Of a stretch of 5,888 nt of DNA, positions 1 through 5,888 are shown one piece after another. The stretch's first letter is position 1. The number at the start of each line of letters is the position of its first letter. The translations under genes were made by a program, and so were the position numbers. The notes below the pieces were generated by a model. The model was not told the DNA's origin, searched no databases, and saw only the letters and a list, made by a program, of their open reading frames with translations. The DNA comes from Bacteroidota bacterium (GTDB lineage Bacteria > Bacteroidota > Bacteroidia > Chitinophagales > UBA2359). The stretch lies in the NCBI GenBank assembly GCA_020629895.1, contig JAHDCM010000150.1, positions 2,234 to 8,121 on the forward strand, in the 5' to 3' direction.

Positions 1-936
1 AAACTTTGCTTTAATATTATCCCAAACACTCCATACTTGTTGTGTATAGGGTTGTGCATAGTAATAATGATTTTCTACATCTTGCAAAAAGTTGTTCATT
101 AGGTGGACATACTCTTTGGGATGAGAGGCTAGGAAGTTTTCGTGTCTGGCTCCACTAAACAAATGAAGGGTAGAGATTGGAGCTTCTTTACAGTTTTGGT
201 ATAAGGCGAGTGTATCTTGTTTAGTGACCATGTTTTCTTTGTCACCTGCCATGATAAGGGTAGGCACTTTGGCGTGTTTGATAAACTCTTCGGGAACTAG
301 GATTTTGATTTTGAGGCCGGTAATTTTCTCTGTAAAATACTTCATCGGGTAGGCGAGTGCTTCGGGTAGGGAGTGAGCATCCATTTGGTTGCGAACCGTT
401 TTGCAGAGGCTACTATAACAAGACTCTAGTACAATGAAATGGAAGTTCGGGATTTTTTTGAGGGAATAACTAATGGTCGCTGCTCCTAGTGAATAACCAT
501 GTGCTGCGATGTGTGTATAATTTTTTTCCTTCAAAAATTGGTGGCAAGCGATGAGGTCTTTGCGTTCGTGCCAACCGAAGGAGGTATTAGGACCACCACT
601 TTTGCCAGTGCCGCGCAAGTCGGGTAAAAATACAGAGTAACCTTTATTCAAATAGTATTCGGCACGATCAACAGAATGTTGGCGATTTTCGCCGCGTCCA
701 CTTAAAATAATCACTGCTTTATCACTTTTGGCAGGTACATACCACGCAGAAAGCGCAACACGATCAGTTGTTTGTAGTTCAATGTTTTGAATAGGAATAT
801 CGTTGAGATGTTTGCGCTCTAGGAGTTTTTTGTGGGCTTTTTTGGTAGAGAACCACGCATAATAATAGCCAATTAGCCACCAAATACCAGCTAATTTTAA
901 AACGAGAAGGGGCAGAAATTTTAAGAATCTCCACAT
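1..936 (-). CDS. Membrane-anchored alpha/beta hydrolase, 3' end cut by window edge
   Basis: From the ATG at 936 the frame stays open for 312 codons to the left edge with no stop, so the C-terminus is missing; the fold is essentially complete, so little is probably lost. A hydrophobic, Trp/Tyr-rich segment at about residues 5-28 reads as a membrane anchor or uncleaved signal. The serine-hydrolase core follows: SGRGENR at 79-85 (oxyanion region after beta-3), DLRGTGKSGG at 106-115 (the usual D-x-R-G-x-G-x-S), and the nucleophile elbow G-Y-S-L-G at 147-151 with Ser149 as nucleophile. The acid is Asp232 or Glu234 in the AGDKEN segment, and His265 in GARHEN is the catalytic histidine. The substrate cannot be told; esterase or peptidase-like activity is possible. 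It lies 95 bp after the methyltransferase gene, so it may be the last operon gene or have its own promoter; the best upstream match to a -7 box (TATATTTA, 1022-1015) is imperfect. Fold assignment is firm, function is not. Confidence 0.9.
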   Translation of the reverse strand, partial: MWRFLKFLPLLVLKLAGIWWLIGYYYAWFSTKKAHKKLLERKHLNDIPIQNIELQTTDRVALSAWYVPAKSDKAVIILSGRGENRQHSVDRAEYYLNKGYSVFLPDLRGTGKSGGPNTSFGWHERKDLIACHQFLKEKNYTHIAAHGYSLGAATISYSLKKIPNFHFIVLESCYSSLCKTVRNQMDAHSLPEALAYPMKYFTEKITGLKIKILVPEEFIKHAKVPTLIMAGDKENMVTKQDTLALYQNCKEAPISTLHLFSGARHENFLASHPKEYVHLMNNFLQDVENHYYYAQPYTQQVWSVWDNIKAKF

Positions 937-1031
937 AAGGTATTTATTTACTGATCATTCAATTGCTTGTAAAGATTGGACGCATTTGTTGGACTAACGT
1001 TTGTTATTTGGTATTAAATATAGCAAAATAC

Positions 1032-2006
1032 TTACCAATTTTTCTTAAAAACAAAACAAAATGTGGCCCCTCGTCCCAATCCCGACTCAATCAAGTCTGA
1101 TACTATAAACAGAGGATAAGTGACTTGGCAGAATAGTTTTTGTAAGAATAAATTAGTAGTAGAGTAGTCTTTAGTATAGGTTGTATTTCCTTTTAAGTGT
1201 TCGTATAGTAATTCTCGTTTTTGTGGAAATAGCATATTTAGCAGACTTTGCTGCATACCATAAGGATTGTATTCAGGGTTGAAATAACTTTCTTGAATGG
1301 TTTGAAAGCCTAGGCGTTTCATTTCTCGTTTGAGGTCTTGAGGTTCGAAAAAAAAGAGGTGACGGGGAGGGTCTGCATGTAGCCATTTTCCTTTGAAGAA
1401 ACGGCTTTGAAAACTATCTATATTGGGTAGATAGATGGCGACAATACCACCAGGCTTGACAATATGTTGTATGATATCGAGGGTTTCTTGTGGGTTTGCG
1501 AGGTGTTCGAAAACGTGAACGAGGGTAATAGCATCGAAAAAATTGGCTTCAAAATCTCCTTTTTCTAGTACGCCTTCTTTGAGGTGTATCCCTTCAATTT
1601 GTGCGGCTCTTTGTGCGGCTTTTCCGGGTAGTTCGATACCATAGGCTTGGATATTTCCTGTTTGTTGCATGTATTGTAAGAAGCGACCATTTCCACAGCC
1701 AATATCTAGTACTTTGGCTTGGGGTGAGAGGTGTTTGGTAATCGCTTTGGCGCGTTTTCTTCGAAAAAAATCAAGCACTTTTTCTATCCACGATTCGAAT
1801 TTGTCTTCTTGTTCTCCATAATAATCGTCATTGTAGGCGGCAGCTAATTGTGCAGCAGAAGGAGGAGGCCCTAAAAAAACTGCCCGACATTGCCCACATT
1901 GATGGAGGAGGTACTGGTCGCCCTGTGTATCTTGTAAAGGATACATTATTTTGCTACCTATTGCTTGGCAGTAGGTACAAGCATGTGTTTGATCAATACC
2001 TATCAT
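1032..2006 (-). CDS. Class I SAM-dependent methyltransferase with N-terminal zinc ribbon
   Basis: This 324-residue protein begins with a four-cysteine knuckle (Cys10, Cys13, Cys37, Cys40; two CxxC pairs) typical of a small zinc ribbon. A Rossmann methyltransferase of the Methyltransf_23/13 type follows. Motif I is VLDIGCGNGRF at 99-109, the acidic residue ending beta-2 is Glu125 (GIELPG), and the beta-4 segment FDAITLVHVFEHL (157-169) leads to the post-motif VKPGGIVAIYLPN (183-195). The segment ADPPRHLFFF at 211-220 is characteristic of this subfamily, in which members often sit in polysaccharide and lipid-glycan clusters. The C-terminal ~75 residues are hydrophobic and may rest on the membrane. 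The gene starts 7 bp after the glycosyltransferase stop, so co-transcription and probably translational coupling are expected. The target atom and substrate are unknown; O-methylation of a sugar or of a lipid-linked intermediate is an inference from context. All visible SAM-binding residues look intact. Confidence 0.93.
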   Translation of the reverse strand: MIGIDQTHACTYCQAIGSKIMYPLQDTQGDQYLLHQCGQCRAVFLGPPPSAAQLAAAYNDDYYGEQEDKFESWIEKVLDFFRRKRAKAITKHLSPQAKVLDIGCGNGRFLQYMQQTGNIQAYGIELPGKAAQRAAQIEGIHLKEGVLEKGDFEANFFDAITLVHVFEHLANPQETLDIIQHIVKPGGIVAIYLPNIDSFQSRFFKGKWLHADPPRHLFFFEPQDLKREMKRLGFQTIQESYFNPEYNPYGMQQSLLNMLFPQKRELLYEHLKGNTTYTKDYSTTNLFLQKLFCQVTYPLFIVSDLIESGLGRGATFCFVFKKNW

Positions 2007-2013
2007 GCTTGTT

Positions 2014-2763
2014 TTATTTATTGGTTTCGTACAATTTGAATTTGGCTAAACCCATGCGTTGTAAAAAGTGCATGAAAGAGACTTTTAGAACTCCTAAGCC
2101 ATAAATACTGCTTCGTTTTAGATTGATAGAAGAGGCATCATCGAAGTATTTGGTGGGACAAGTGACTTCGCCAATTTCGAAACCTGCATAAAAAATTTGA
2201 GAAAGCATTTGGTTATCGAAAATAAAATCGTCGGAGTTATAGTCGAAGCAGAGTGTTTCGAGTACTTCTTTCGAAAAGGCCCGATAGCCAGTATGATACT
2301 CGGATAGTTTTTGATTGATTAGTATGTTTTGGGTGAAGGTAAGTAGCCGATTGGCAATATATTTATAGATAGGCATTCCTCCTTTTAAGGCTCCTTTTCC
2401 AAGTATGCGAGATGCTAGTACAACGGGGTATAGGTCGTTGGCAATGATACTTGTTATCGCGTGTATAAGCTTAGGTGTGTATTGATAATCGGGATGTACC
2501 ATAATGACAATATCGGCTCCTAGTTCTAGGGCTTTTGCATAACAGGATTTTTGATTTCCACCATAGCCTTTATTTTTATCGTGTCGAATGAGGTGTTTGA
2601 TTCCTAGTTGTTTAGCTACTTCTAGGGTATTGTCACTACTCGCGTCATCTACCAAGACGACCTCGTCTACAATGTCGAGGGGAATTTCTTTGTAGGTGAT
2701 TTCTAGGGTTTTGGCTGCGTTGTAGGCAGGCATGACCACCACGACTTTCTTATTATTGAACAT
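2014..2763 (-). CDS. Family 2 glycosyltransferase, DPM/DPG-synthase-like (polyprenyl-phosphate sugar synthase)
   Basis: This 249-residue GT-A enzyme is soluble or peripheral: no transmembrane helices are visible. VVVVMPAYNAAKTL (7-20) is the first beta strand and nucleotide-binding start, VVLVDDASSDNT (35-46) carries the UDP/GDP-sugar-binding aspartates Asp39 and Asp40, and NKGYGGNQKS (64-73) follows. The metal-binding motif, normally DAD in dolichol-phosphate mannose synthases, is His-Pro-Asp (90-92, in HPDYQY), keeping only the last aspartate. The acceptor-side motif YHTGYRAFS at 156-164 is well preserved. Known relatives transfer one sugar from a nucleotide donor to polyprenyl phosphate at the inner face of the membrane. 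The gene follows the TMTC-like gene by 16 bp and precedes the methyltransferase by 7 bp, so it probably supplies the lipid-linked donor for the GT-C enzyme. The length fits the single-domain form that lacks the C-terminal membrane extension. The sugar (mannose, glucose or GlcNAc) cannot be predicted. Confidence 0.93.
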   Translation of the reverse strand: MFNNKKVVVVMPAYNAAKTLEITYKEIPLDIVDEVVLVDDASSDNTLEVAKQLGIKHLIRHDKNKGYGGNQKSCYAKALELGADIVIMVHPDYQYTPKLIHAITSIIANDLYPVVLASRILGKGALKGGMPIYKYIANRLLTFTQNILINQKLSEYHTGYRAFSKEVLETLCFDYNSDDFIFDNQMLSQIFYAGFEIGEVTCPTKYFDDASSINLKRSSIYGLGVLKVSFMHFLQRMGLAKFKLYETNK

Positions 2764-2779
2764 GCTGCTTAATAATGAA

Positions 2780-4876
2780 TTACTGATTATTTGGTTGTTG
2801 GTATCTGGGGTTATAGATTTTTGCTTGCTCCAAATACTTATCTGCTTTGGTTGTATTGCCCATTTCTCGATGGGTTAAGCTTAGGTTAAGGTAAATCGTC
2901 CCTTTACTTGGATTGTCAGGAGCCAATTTAAGTGCTTCCTCATTGGCTTGGATTGCTTTTTCAAATTGTTTGGTCATGCTATACGCAATTCCTAGTCCTT
3001 GATAAGCGTCCATTTTTGCATCGGGTTTGGTCACTGCTTGTGATAAATACTCAATTGCTTTTTGTGGATTTTGTTTGTGCTTCCCATATAAAGCCCCTAC
3101 TGCTTTATAAGGGCTATATGTGTCCGGATTTAGTGGAAGTACTTCTTCTTCAAAAAAGCGGATCAGTTTATCTACATTTTGTTTGTCTTCTTCTACATCG
3201 GCAATAGTACGTAAGACGTTATGTACATCCTCTCGGTTTTTATTGCCTTTGAGCAGGCGTAGGTAATTGGGCAATGCCTTATCCAGATTTTGATTGAGGT
3301 CGTAATGCCCACCAGCAATTAAGAGTAGCGCATTGGTATTATTAGGATGAATTTTGAGTGCTTTGTTTAGGTACTCAATTGCCTCTTTTTGCATGTTTTT
3401 GCGGGTTGTTTCATTGCTTTCTCTTGCAGCCATCTCAAGTAAGATCCCTCCAGCGGATGTATTTGCTTTGGAGCTATTAGTGGAAGTTTCGACATCTGTT
3501 AAGAACAGGGTCTCGTTGCTTTCCCAAGCAGGTACACGCGCTAAGGTGCGTAGTGAAAAAGCTACCAAAATAATGCCCAAAAGTACTTGGGTCACTTGTG
3601 TAGCAGGTCTTTTTTTGAGTAAATTAGGTATCCAGTCGCTGATGATGTATGCTAAGATGATTGCAAAGCCAATAGAGGGGATGTATAGAAAACGTTCATT
3701 CATGAAGGTACCAATGGGTACGAATACATTGGAAACAATAGAGAAGGTGATGAGGTAAAAGGCCAAACCATAGCCTACAATATGTTTTTTATAGATTCCA
3801 TATAAGGCTCCTAAACCGATTCCGATATATAATAAAAAGGATAGAATGGCTCTAAAATCGCTCCATCCGATAATGGGGAGTTGTTTGGGGTAATAGTCGT
3901 GGGTAAGTGTTAGTGGGAAAAACAATAGCTTGATGTATAGCCCTAATGTGTAAAAGATGGTGGCATATTTTTCGGCAAATGTCGCTTGGACAAAAGGGTC
4001 ATTTAATAGTTCAGTTACTGTTACTCCACTACTGATAAAGTAGCCCAATACCATATATCGAATGACAAAATAAATGGCTGTTGCACCTAGTAAAGGAGCC
4101 AGTGTGAGTAGATAATCTTGGCTTTTTGCTTGGGTAAAAAAGTAAAGGCTAAGTGGTAATATTGCTAGGAAAGTGATGGGACTTTCTTTGGTCATGAGGG
4201 CTAAGAAAAAGGCAAGAAAAGTACCGATCAAATAGCTCTTTTTTTGTGTGTCTACATACTTGACAGATAGGTAGAGAGTTGATAAGGCGAAGAGTAATGC
4301 CATGATTTCGACTCGGCCCTTGATATTGGCGATGACTTCAACATGAAGGGGATGTGCGATGTAGATTGCAGCGGCCATAAAGGGGATGCTGAGGTACCAT
4401 TTTCGGTTTTCGGGAGGTGGGAAGAAGCGGTATAATATTCGGTATAATAAAATACCCGTTAAGCCGTAGAGTAAAATGTTGAAAAAGTGCATGAGACCAG
4501 GGCTGTCTCCATTTGTGAATTGATAGCCTAATGCATAACTTGCAATAGCCAGTGGGCGGTAACGTCCACCAACTAGTAAATCTTTTTGTTGTCCAAAAAA
4601 GCCTACTAAACTTTCGTGTTTGAAAATATCGGGAATGCCTGCGATTCCTTTTTGGGTAAATTGGTTTCCTGTGATATAGAGGTGATCGTCGAGGGCATAA
4701 TCGAAACCAGTAGAGTAGATATAAAGCCCAACAGCTAGTAGAAATATACTTAATAGCGGAAGCTGGTGTTGTTTCCAAAAGCTATTCTTCGAGCCTGTTT
4801 TTTTAGACTTTTTAGCGGATGCTTTATTGGCTATTTGCTGTTTTGCTTGTTTTTGTTTGCGTTTGTTTTTTTTCAT
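2780..4876 (-). CDS. TMTC-like GT-C glycosyltransferase with C-terminal TPR repeats
   Basis: This is a 698-residue polytopic membrane protein. Residues 1-36 form a cytoplasmic tail with 14 Lys/Arg, then TM1 at about 38-56. The first periplasmic loop holds Asp63-Asp64-His65, the usual position of the GT-C catalytic acid, and RYRPL at 105-109. Further landmarks resemble eukaryotic TMTC proteins (PMT-related, DUF1736): HPLHVEVIANIKGR at 175-188, THDYYP at 325-330, ERFLYIPSIGF at 394-404 and WESNETLF at 451-458. Roughly 11-12 membrane helices end near residue 445. The remainder is a periplasmic TPR region; the clearest units are about 491-524, 624-656 and 657-690, with weaker ones between. GT-C enzymes use polyprenyl-phosphate sugars, and TMTCs transfer mannose from dolichyl-phosphate to proteins. 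The adjacent DPM-like gene fits that donor need. The acceptor is unknown and probably recognised by the TPRs. The ATG at 4876 is chosen because the basic tail is typical and a -7-like box lies 30-37 bp upstream. Confidence 0.9.
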   Translation of the reverse strand: MKKNKRKQKQAKQQIANKASAKKSKKTGSKNSFWKQHQLPLLSIFLLAVGLYIYSTGFDYALDDHLYITGNQFTQKGIAGIPDIFKHESLVGFFGQQKDLLVGGRYRPLAIASYALGYQFTNGDSPGLMHFFNILLYGLTGILLYRILYRFFPPPENRKWYLSIPFMAAAIYIAHPLHVEVIANIKGRVEIMALLFALSTLYLSVKYVDTQKKSYLIGTFLAFFLALMTKESPITFLAILPLSLYFFTQAKSQDYLLTLAPLLGATAIYFVIRYMVLGYFISSGVTVTELLNDPFVQATFAEKYATIFYTLGLYIKLLFFPLTLTHDYYPKQLPIIGWSDFRAILSFLLYIGIGLGALYGIYKKHIVGYGLAFYLITFSIVSNVFVPIGTFMNERFLYIPSIGFAIILAYIISDWIPNLLKKRPATQVTQVLLGIILVAFSLRTLARVPAWESNETLFLTDVETSTNSSKANTSAGGILLEMAARESNETTRKNMQKEAIEYLNKALKIHPNNTNALLLIAGGHYDLNQNLDKALPNYLRLLKGNKNREDVHNVLRTIADVEEDKQNVDKLIRFFEEEVLPLNPDTYSPYKAVGALYGKHKQNPQKAIEYLSQAVTKPDAKMDAYQGLGIAYSMTKQFEKAIQANEEALKLAPDNPSKGTIYLNLSLTHREMGNTTKADKYLEQAKIYNPRYQQPNNQ

Positions 4877-4905
4877 GCTGCATGTACTCGTGTGGAATTA
4901 GACAG

Positions 4906-4913
4906 CAAAAATA
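4906..4913 (-). promoter_or_regulatory. Candidate Bacteroidota -7 promoter box for the glycosylation operon
   Basis: Read on the minus strand the site is TATTTTTG, a perfect match to the Bacteroidota -7 consensus TAnnTTTG. It would place the transcription start near 4900 and give a leader of about 20-25 nt before the ATG at 4876. No TTTG or TTG element is present at the expected distance upstream, where the sequence reads CTTC, so the -33 half is absent or degenerate. Such an AT-rich octamer is easily found by chance; its position is the main support. Confidence 0.4.
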
Positions 4914-5081
4914 GTAAAAATGTGGGATTAAGAAGCGTAAGGGATAGTAGTGGTAGCTTGATGAAATAGAAAAGTAGTGAGGCTACGACTAGCAGGGCTG
5001 ACAGCGGAAGACACTGCTAGGCGTAAAGCCGAACACTTTTTCTATGAGGCAACTACAAGCGGATAGCCCGACCTGAAGTAG

Positions 5082-5113
5082 GGATTGAAGAACTGGAGGA
5101 CTGAAGGATTGAG
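5082..5113 (+). repeat. Degenerate 8-bp tandem repeat, four units
   Basis: Read as octamers from 5082 the units are GGATTGAA, GAACTGGA, GGACTGAA and GGATTGAG, consensus roughly GGAYTGAR, with the second unit the most diverged. Further purine-rich sequence follows (GGAAGAGG at 5114-5121). Two related words, both GGATTCAG, occur downstream at 5181-5188 and 5195-5202. The array overlaps the left arm of the 12-bp inverted repeat. No coding frame explains the periodicity, since 8 is not a multiple of 3. Confidence 0.55.
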
Positions 5114-5144
5114 GGAAGAGGAATGACAGTGTTCCTCCAGTTCT
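5089..5144. repeat. Perfect 12-bp inverted repeat (long hairpin, 32-nt loop)
   Basis: The left arm AGAACTGGAGGA (5089-5100) is exactly complementary to TCCTCCAGTTCT (5133-5144). A perfect 12-bp inverted pair within about 400 bp is not expected by chance (order of 0.005). The loop contains a competing smaller hairpin, GAGGAA (5118-5123) with TTCCTC (5132-5137), which uses part of the same right arm, so the two structures exclude each other. Neither strand has a T-tract after the stem, so it is not a normal intrinsic terminator. It could be a repeat-element hairpin or a structured RNA. Confidence 0.75.
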
Positions 5145-5267
5145 GAAAGCCCTATGAAGGATACGCCATAAGTCATTTAAGGATTCAGGAGATGGGATTC
5201 AGTAATATTATGTTAGTTATAGTCTTATCTGTATTTTTATTAATTCAACGACATCGAGGATGTGTTT

Positions 5268-5281
5268 AAATACTAGTATTT
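5268..5281. repeat. 14-bp perfect AT-rich palindrome
   Basis: AAATACTAGTATTT is centred between 5274 and 5275, 15 bp beyond the stop codon of the partial gene that ends at 5296. It has no loop, so it would form only a weak RNA hairpin. A dimeric-protein site is possible. In such an AT-rich stretch a palindrome of this size may also be accidental. Confidence 0.3.
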
Positions 5282-5295
5282 TTTAAATGGAATGC

Positions 5296-5888
5296 TTATC
5301 GGCTGGTGTTGGTGAACCATTGGGTAAACAGTCGATCGGGAAAGTAGAGGTCATCGGCATTTTCTTGCCAGGCTTGGTAATCAATGAGTGGCATTTCGGC
5401 GATGGTTGATTCTTCTCCTAGCGGTTTGAAGATGAGTGTAAAGGGAGAGGTGTGGAAAGTACGAGCTTCGCCACGTTGTCGATAAGATAAGCGGCCAGGT
5501 ATATGACCGACAAATAATTTTACATCTGCTTCTGCATTGGCTTTATAGGCAAGACATTCGATCCATTCGCAGCTACGATCTCGTTTCCCCTCCATTAATT
5601 TTAGGATGCCATCTAAGCCAATGGTTTCGAGTATGTAGGAGATATGCATTTGAGGAAATCCGTTGAGCGAGTGGATATAGAAACTTTGGCTCGATACTAG
5701 TGTTGGTTTTTGTAATTGTCTAAATACTTGTTCGCAGGTATATTGGGTTGTTGTTTTGATATCTCCTTTTAGCAGGTGCGGAATATTATTTAGAATGACT
5801 TGTTCTACTTCTAATAGATAGGGGGATAGGTTTTCCCTTAATTGGAAGAATTGTCCGTAGTTATTGGTTGCGTAGTATAGTTTATGGA
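5296..5888 (-). CDS. Hypothetical protein, C-terminal part only (start lies outside the window)
   Basis: The reading frame ending in TAA at 5298-5296 stays open to the right edge, giving 196 sense codons. The internal ATG at 5649 is not a credible start, because the frame continues upstream through about 79 codons with normal-looking protein sequence (for example LYYATNNYGQFFQLRENL near the edge). I do not recognise the family. The visible portion is soluble-looking, with mixed charge, no membrane helix and no signal peptide. It has an amphipathic helical stretch (LLEVEQVILNNIPHLLKG), a segment LVSSQSFYIHSLNGFPQMH, two cysteines (one in RSCEWIECLAYKA), and a beta-rich segment with ADVKLFVGHIPGRLSYRQRG. 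Phrases like DVKLFVGHIPG and FPQMHISYILETIGLDG recall nucleotide-processing (Ham1/RdgB-like) proteins, which is only a resemblance by eye. It is separated from the next gene by 419 bp and so probably belongs to a different transcript. Confidence 0.85.
   Translation of the reverse strand, partial: HKLYYATNNYGQFFQLRENLSPYLLEVEQVILNNIPHLLKGDIKTTTQYTCEQVFRQLQKPTLVSSQSFYIHSLNGFPQMHISYILETIGLDGILKLMEGKRDRSCEWIECLAYKANAEADVKLFVGHIPGRLSYRQRGEARTFHTSPFTLIFKPLGEESTIAEMPLIDYQAWQENADDLYFPDRLFTQWFTNTSR

Larger units (their letters stand above)
4877..5295. other. 419-bp gene-free spacer with a GC-rich, repeat-bearing core
   Basis: No convincing conserved gene is seen on either strand. The part next to the TMTC-like gene (4877-4980) is AT-rich and holds the candidate promoter. 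The core at 4981-5160 counts 92 G+C in 180 bases (51%), above the sampled coding stretch (about 40%), and is purine-rich on the plus strand between about 5076 and 5130. It contains four degenerate octamers and a perfect 12-bp inverted repeat, listed separately. From 5161 to 5280 the GC falls to 27-32%, with a small hydrophobic open frame on the plus strand and a 14-bp AT-rich palindrome near the stop codon of the upstream gene. A GC-rich island inside an intergenic region of an AT-leaning genome is atypical and suggests a dispersed repeat element or a structured RNA. Confidence 0.7.

Noticed and set aside
598..612. GTGKS in the hydrolase, which looks like the end of a Walker A P-loop
   Set aside because: It lies in the D-x-R-G-x-G-x-S segment that alpha/beta hydrolases carry before the nucleophile elbow; no Walker B or other NTPase motif accompanies it.
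976..994. Direct repeat TTGGAC upstream of the hydrolase, a possible operator
   Set aside because: A repeated hexamer within 95 bp is expected about once by chance, and nothing else marks a regulatory site.
937..1031. Terminator between the methyltransferase and hydrolase genes
   Set aside because: No stem followed by a T-run is present, so read-through into the hydrolase gene remains possible.
1850..2104. 84-codon plus-strand open frame
   Set aside because: Lies antisense across the methyltransferase start and glycosyltransferase end, both of which have strong family motifs; its translation shows no recognisable domain.
2932..3758. Two plus-strand open frames (2932-3207 and 3354-3758)
   Set aside because: Antisense to the TPR and last membrane part of the TMTC-like gene, whose frame is continuous and motif-rich; these are reading shadows.
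4338..4778. 146-codon minus-strand open frame in another phase inside the TMTC-like gene
   Set aside because: Its composition is that of an out-of-phase translation, and the main frame carries the conserved DDH, RYRPL and HPLHVE motifs across the same bases.
4766..4969. 67-codon plus-strand open frame over the start of the TMTC-like gene
   Set aside because: Its Phe/Leu-rich start is the antisense of the lysine-rich tail; no independent support.
4989..5020. 7-bp inverted repeat CTAGCAG / CTGCTAG with an 18-nt loop
   Set aside because: A pair this short and this close is expected about once by chance in a spacer of this size; no T-tract follows.
5247..5266. Small hairpin (ACATC-GAG-GATGT, extendable with a bulge) as a terminator for the partial gene
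   Set aside because: No T-tract follows the stem on either strand.
5296..5649. Stand-alone 117-residue protein starting at the ATG at 5649
   Set aside because: The same frame is open and protein-like up to the window edge, so this ATG is internal to a longer gene.

Overview
The window looks like Bacteroidota chromosome. The basis is an AT-leaning composition (about 40% GC in a sampled coding stretch), start codons without clear Shine-Dalgarno sequences, a TAnnTTTG-type -7 promoter box, and a TMTC-like membrane/TPR glycosyltransferase of a kind common in this phylum. A placement near Saprospiria is only a hunch. All five real genes lie on the minus strand, so transcription runs from high to low coordinates.

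In transcription order: (1) 5888-5296, the C-terminal 196 codons of an unrecognised protein whose start lies outside the window; (2) 5295-4877, a 419-bp gene-free spacer; (3) 4876-2780, a 698-residue polytopic GT-C/TMTC-like protein with C-terminal TPRs; (4) 2763-2014, a DPM-synthase-like family 2 glycosyltransferase, 16 bp after gene 3; (5) 2006-1032, a zinc-ribbon plus SAM methyltransferase, 7 bp after gene 4; (6) 936-1, a membrane-anchored alpha/beta hydrolase that runs off the left edge, after a 95-bp gap.

The three tightly packed genes form a probable operon with a coherent theme. The GT2 enzyme would make a polyprenyl-phosphate-linked sugar on the cytoplasmic face. The TMTC-like GT-C enzyme would use that lipid donor on the periplasmic side, with its TPR domain handling the acceptor. 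The methyltransferase could modify the glycan, lipid or acceptor. This resembles the eukaryotic DPM synthase plus TMTC O-mannosylation pair, but sugar and acceptor cannot be read from sequence.

The spacer is the most unusual DNA. Its middle (about 4981-5160) is about 51% GC, higher than the sampled coding stretch and far above the 27-32% GC that follows it. It holds degenerate octamer repeats and a perfect 12-bp inverted repeat, and is followed by a tiny hydrophobic open frame on the plus strand. No CRISPR array, tRNA, rRNA, transposase or convincing intrinsic terminator was seen.
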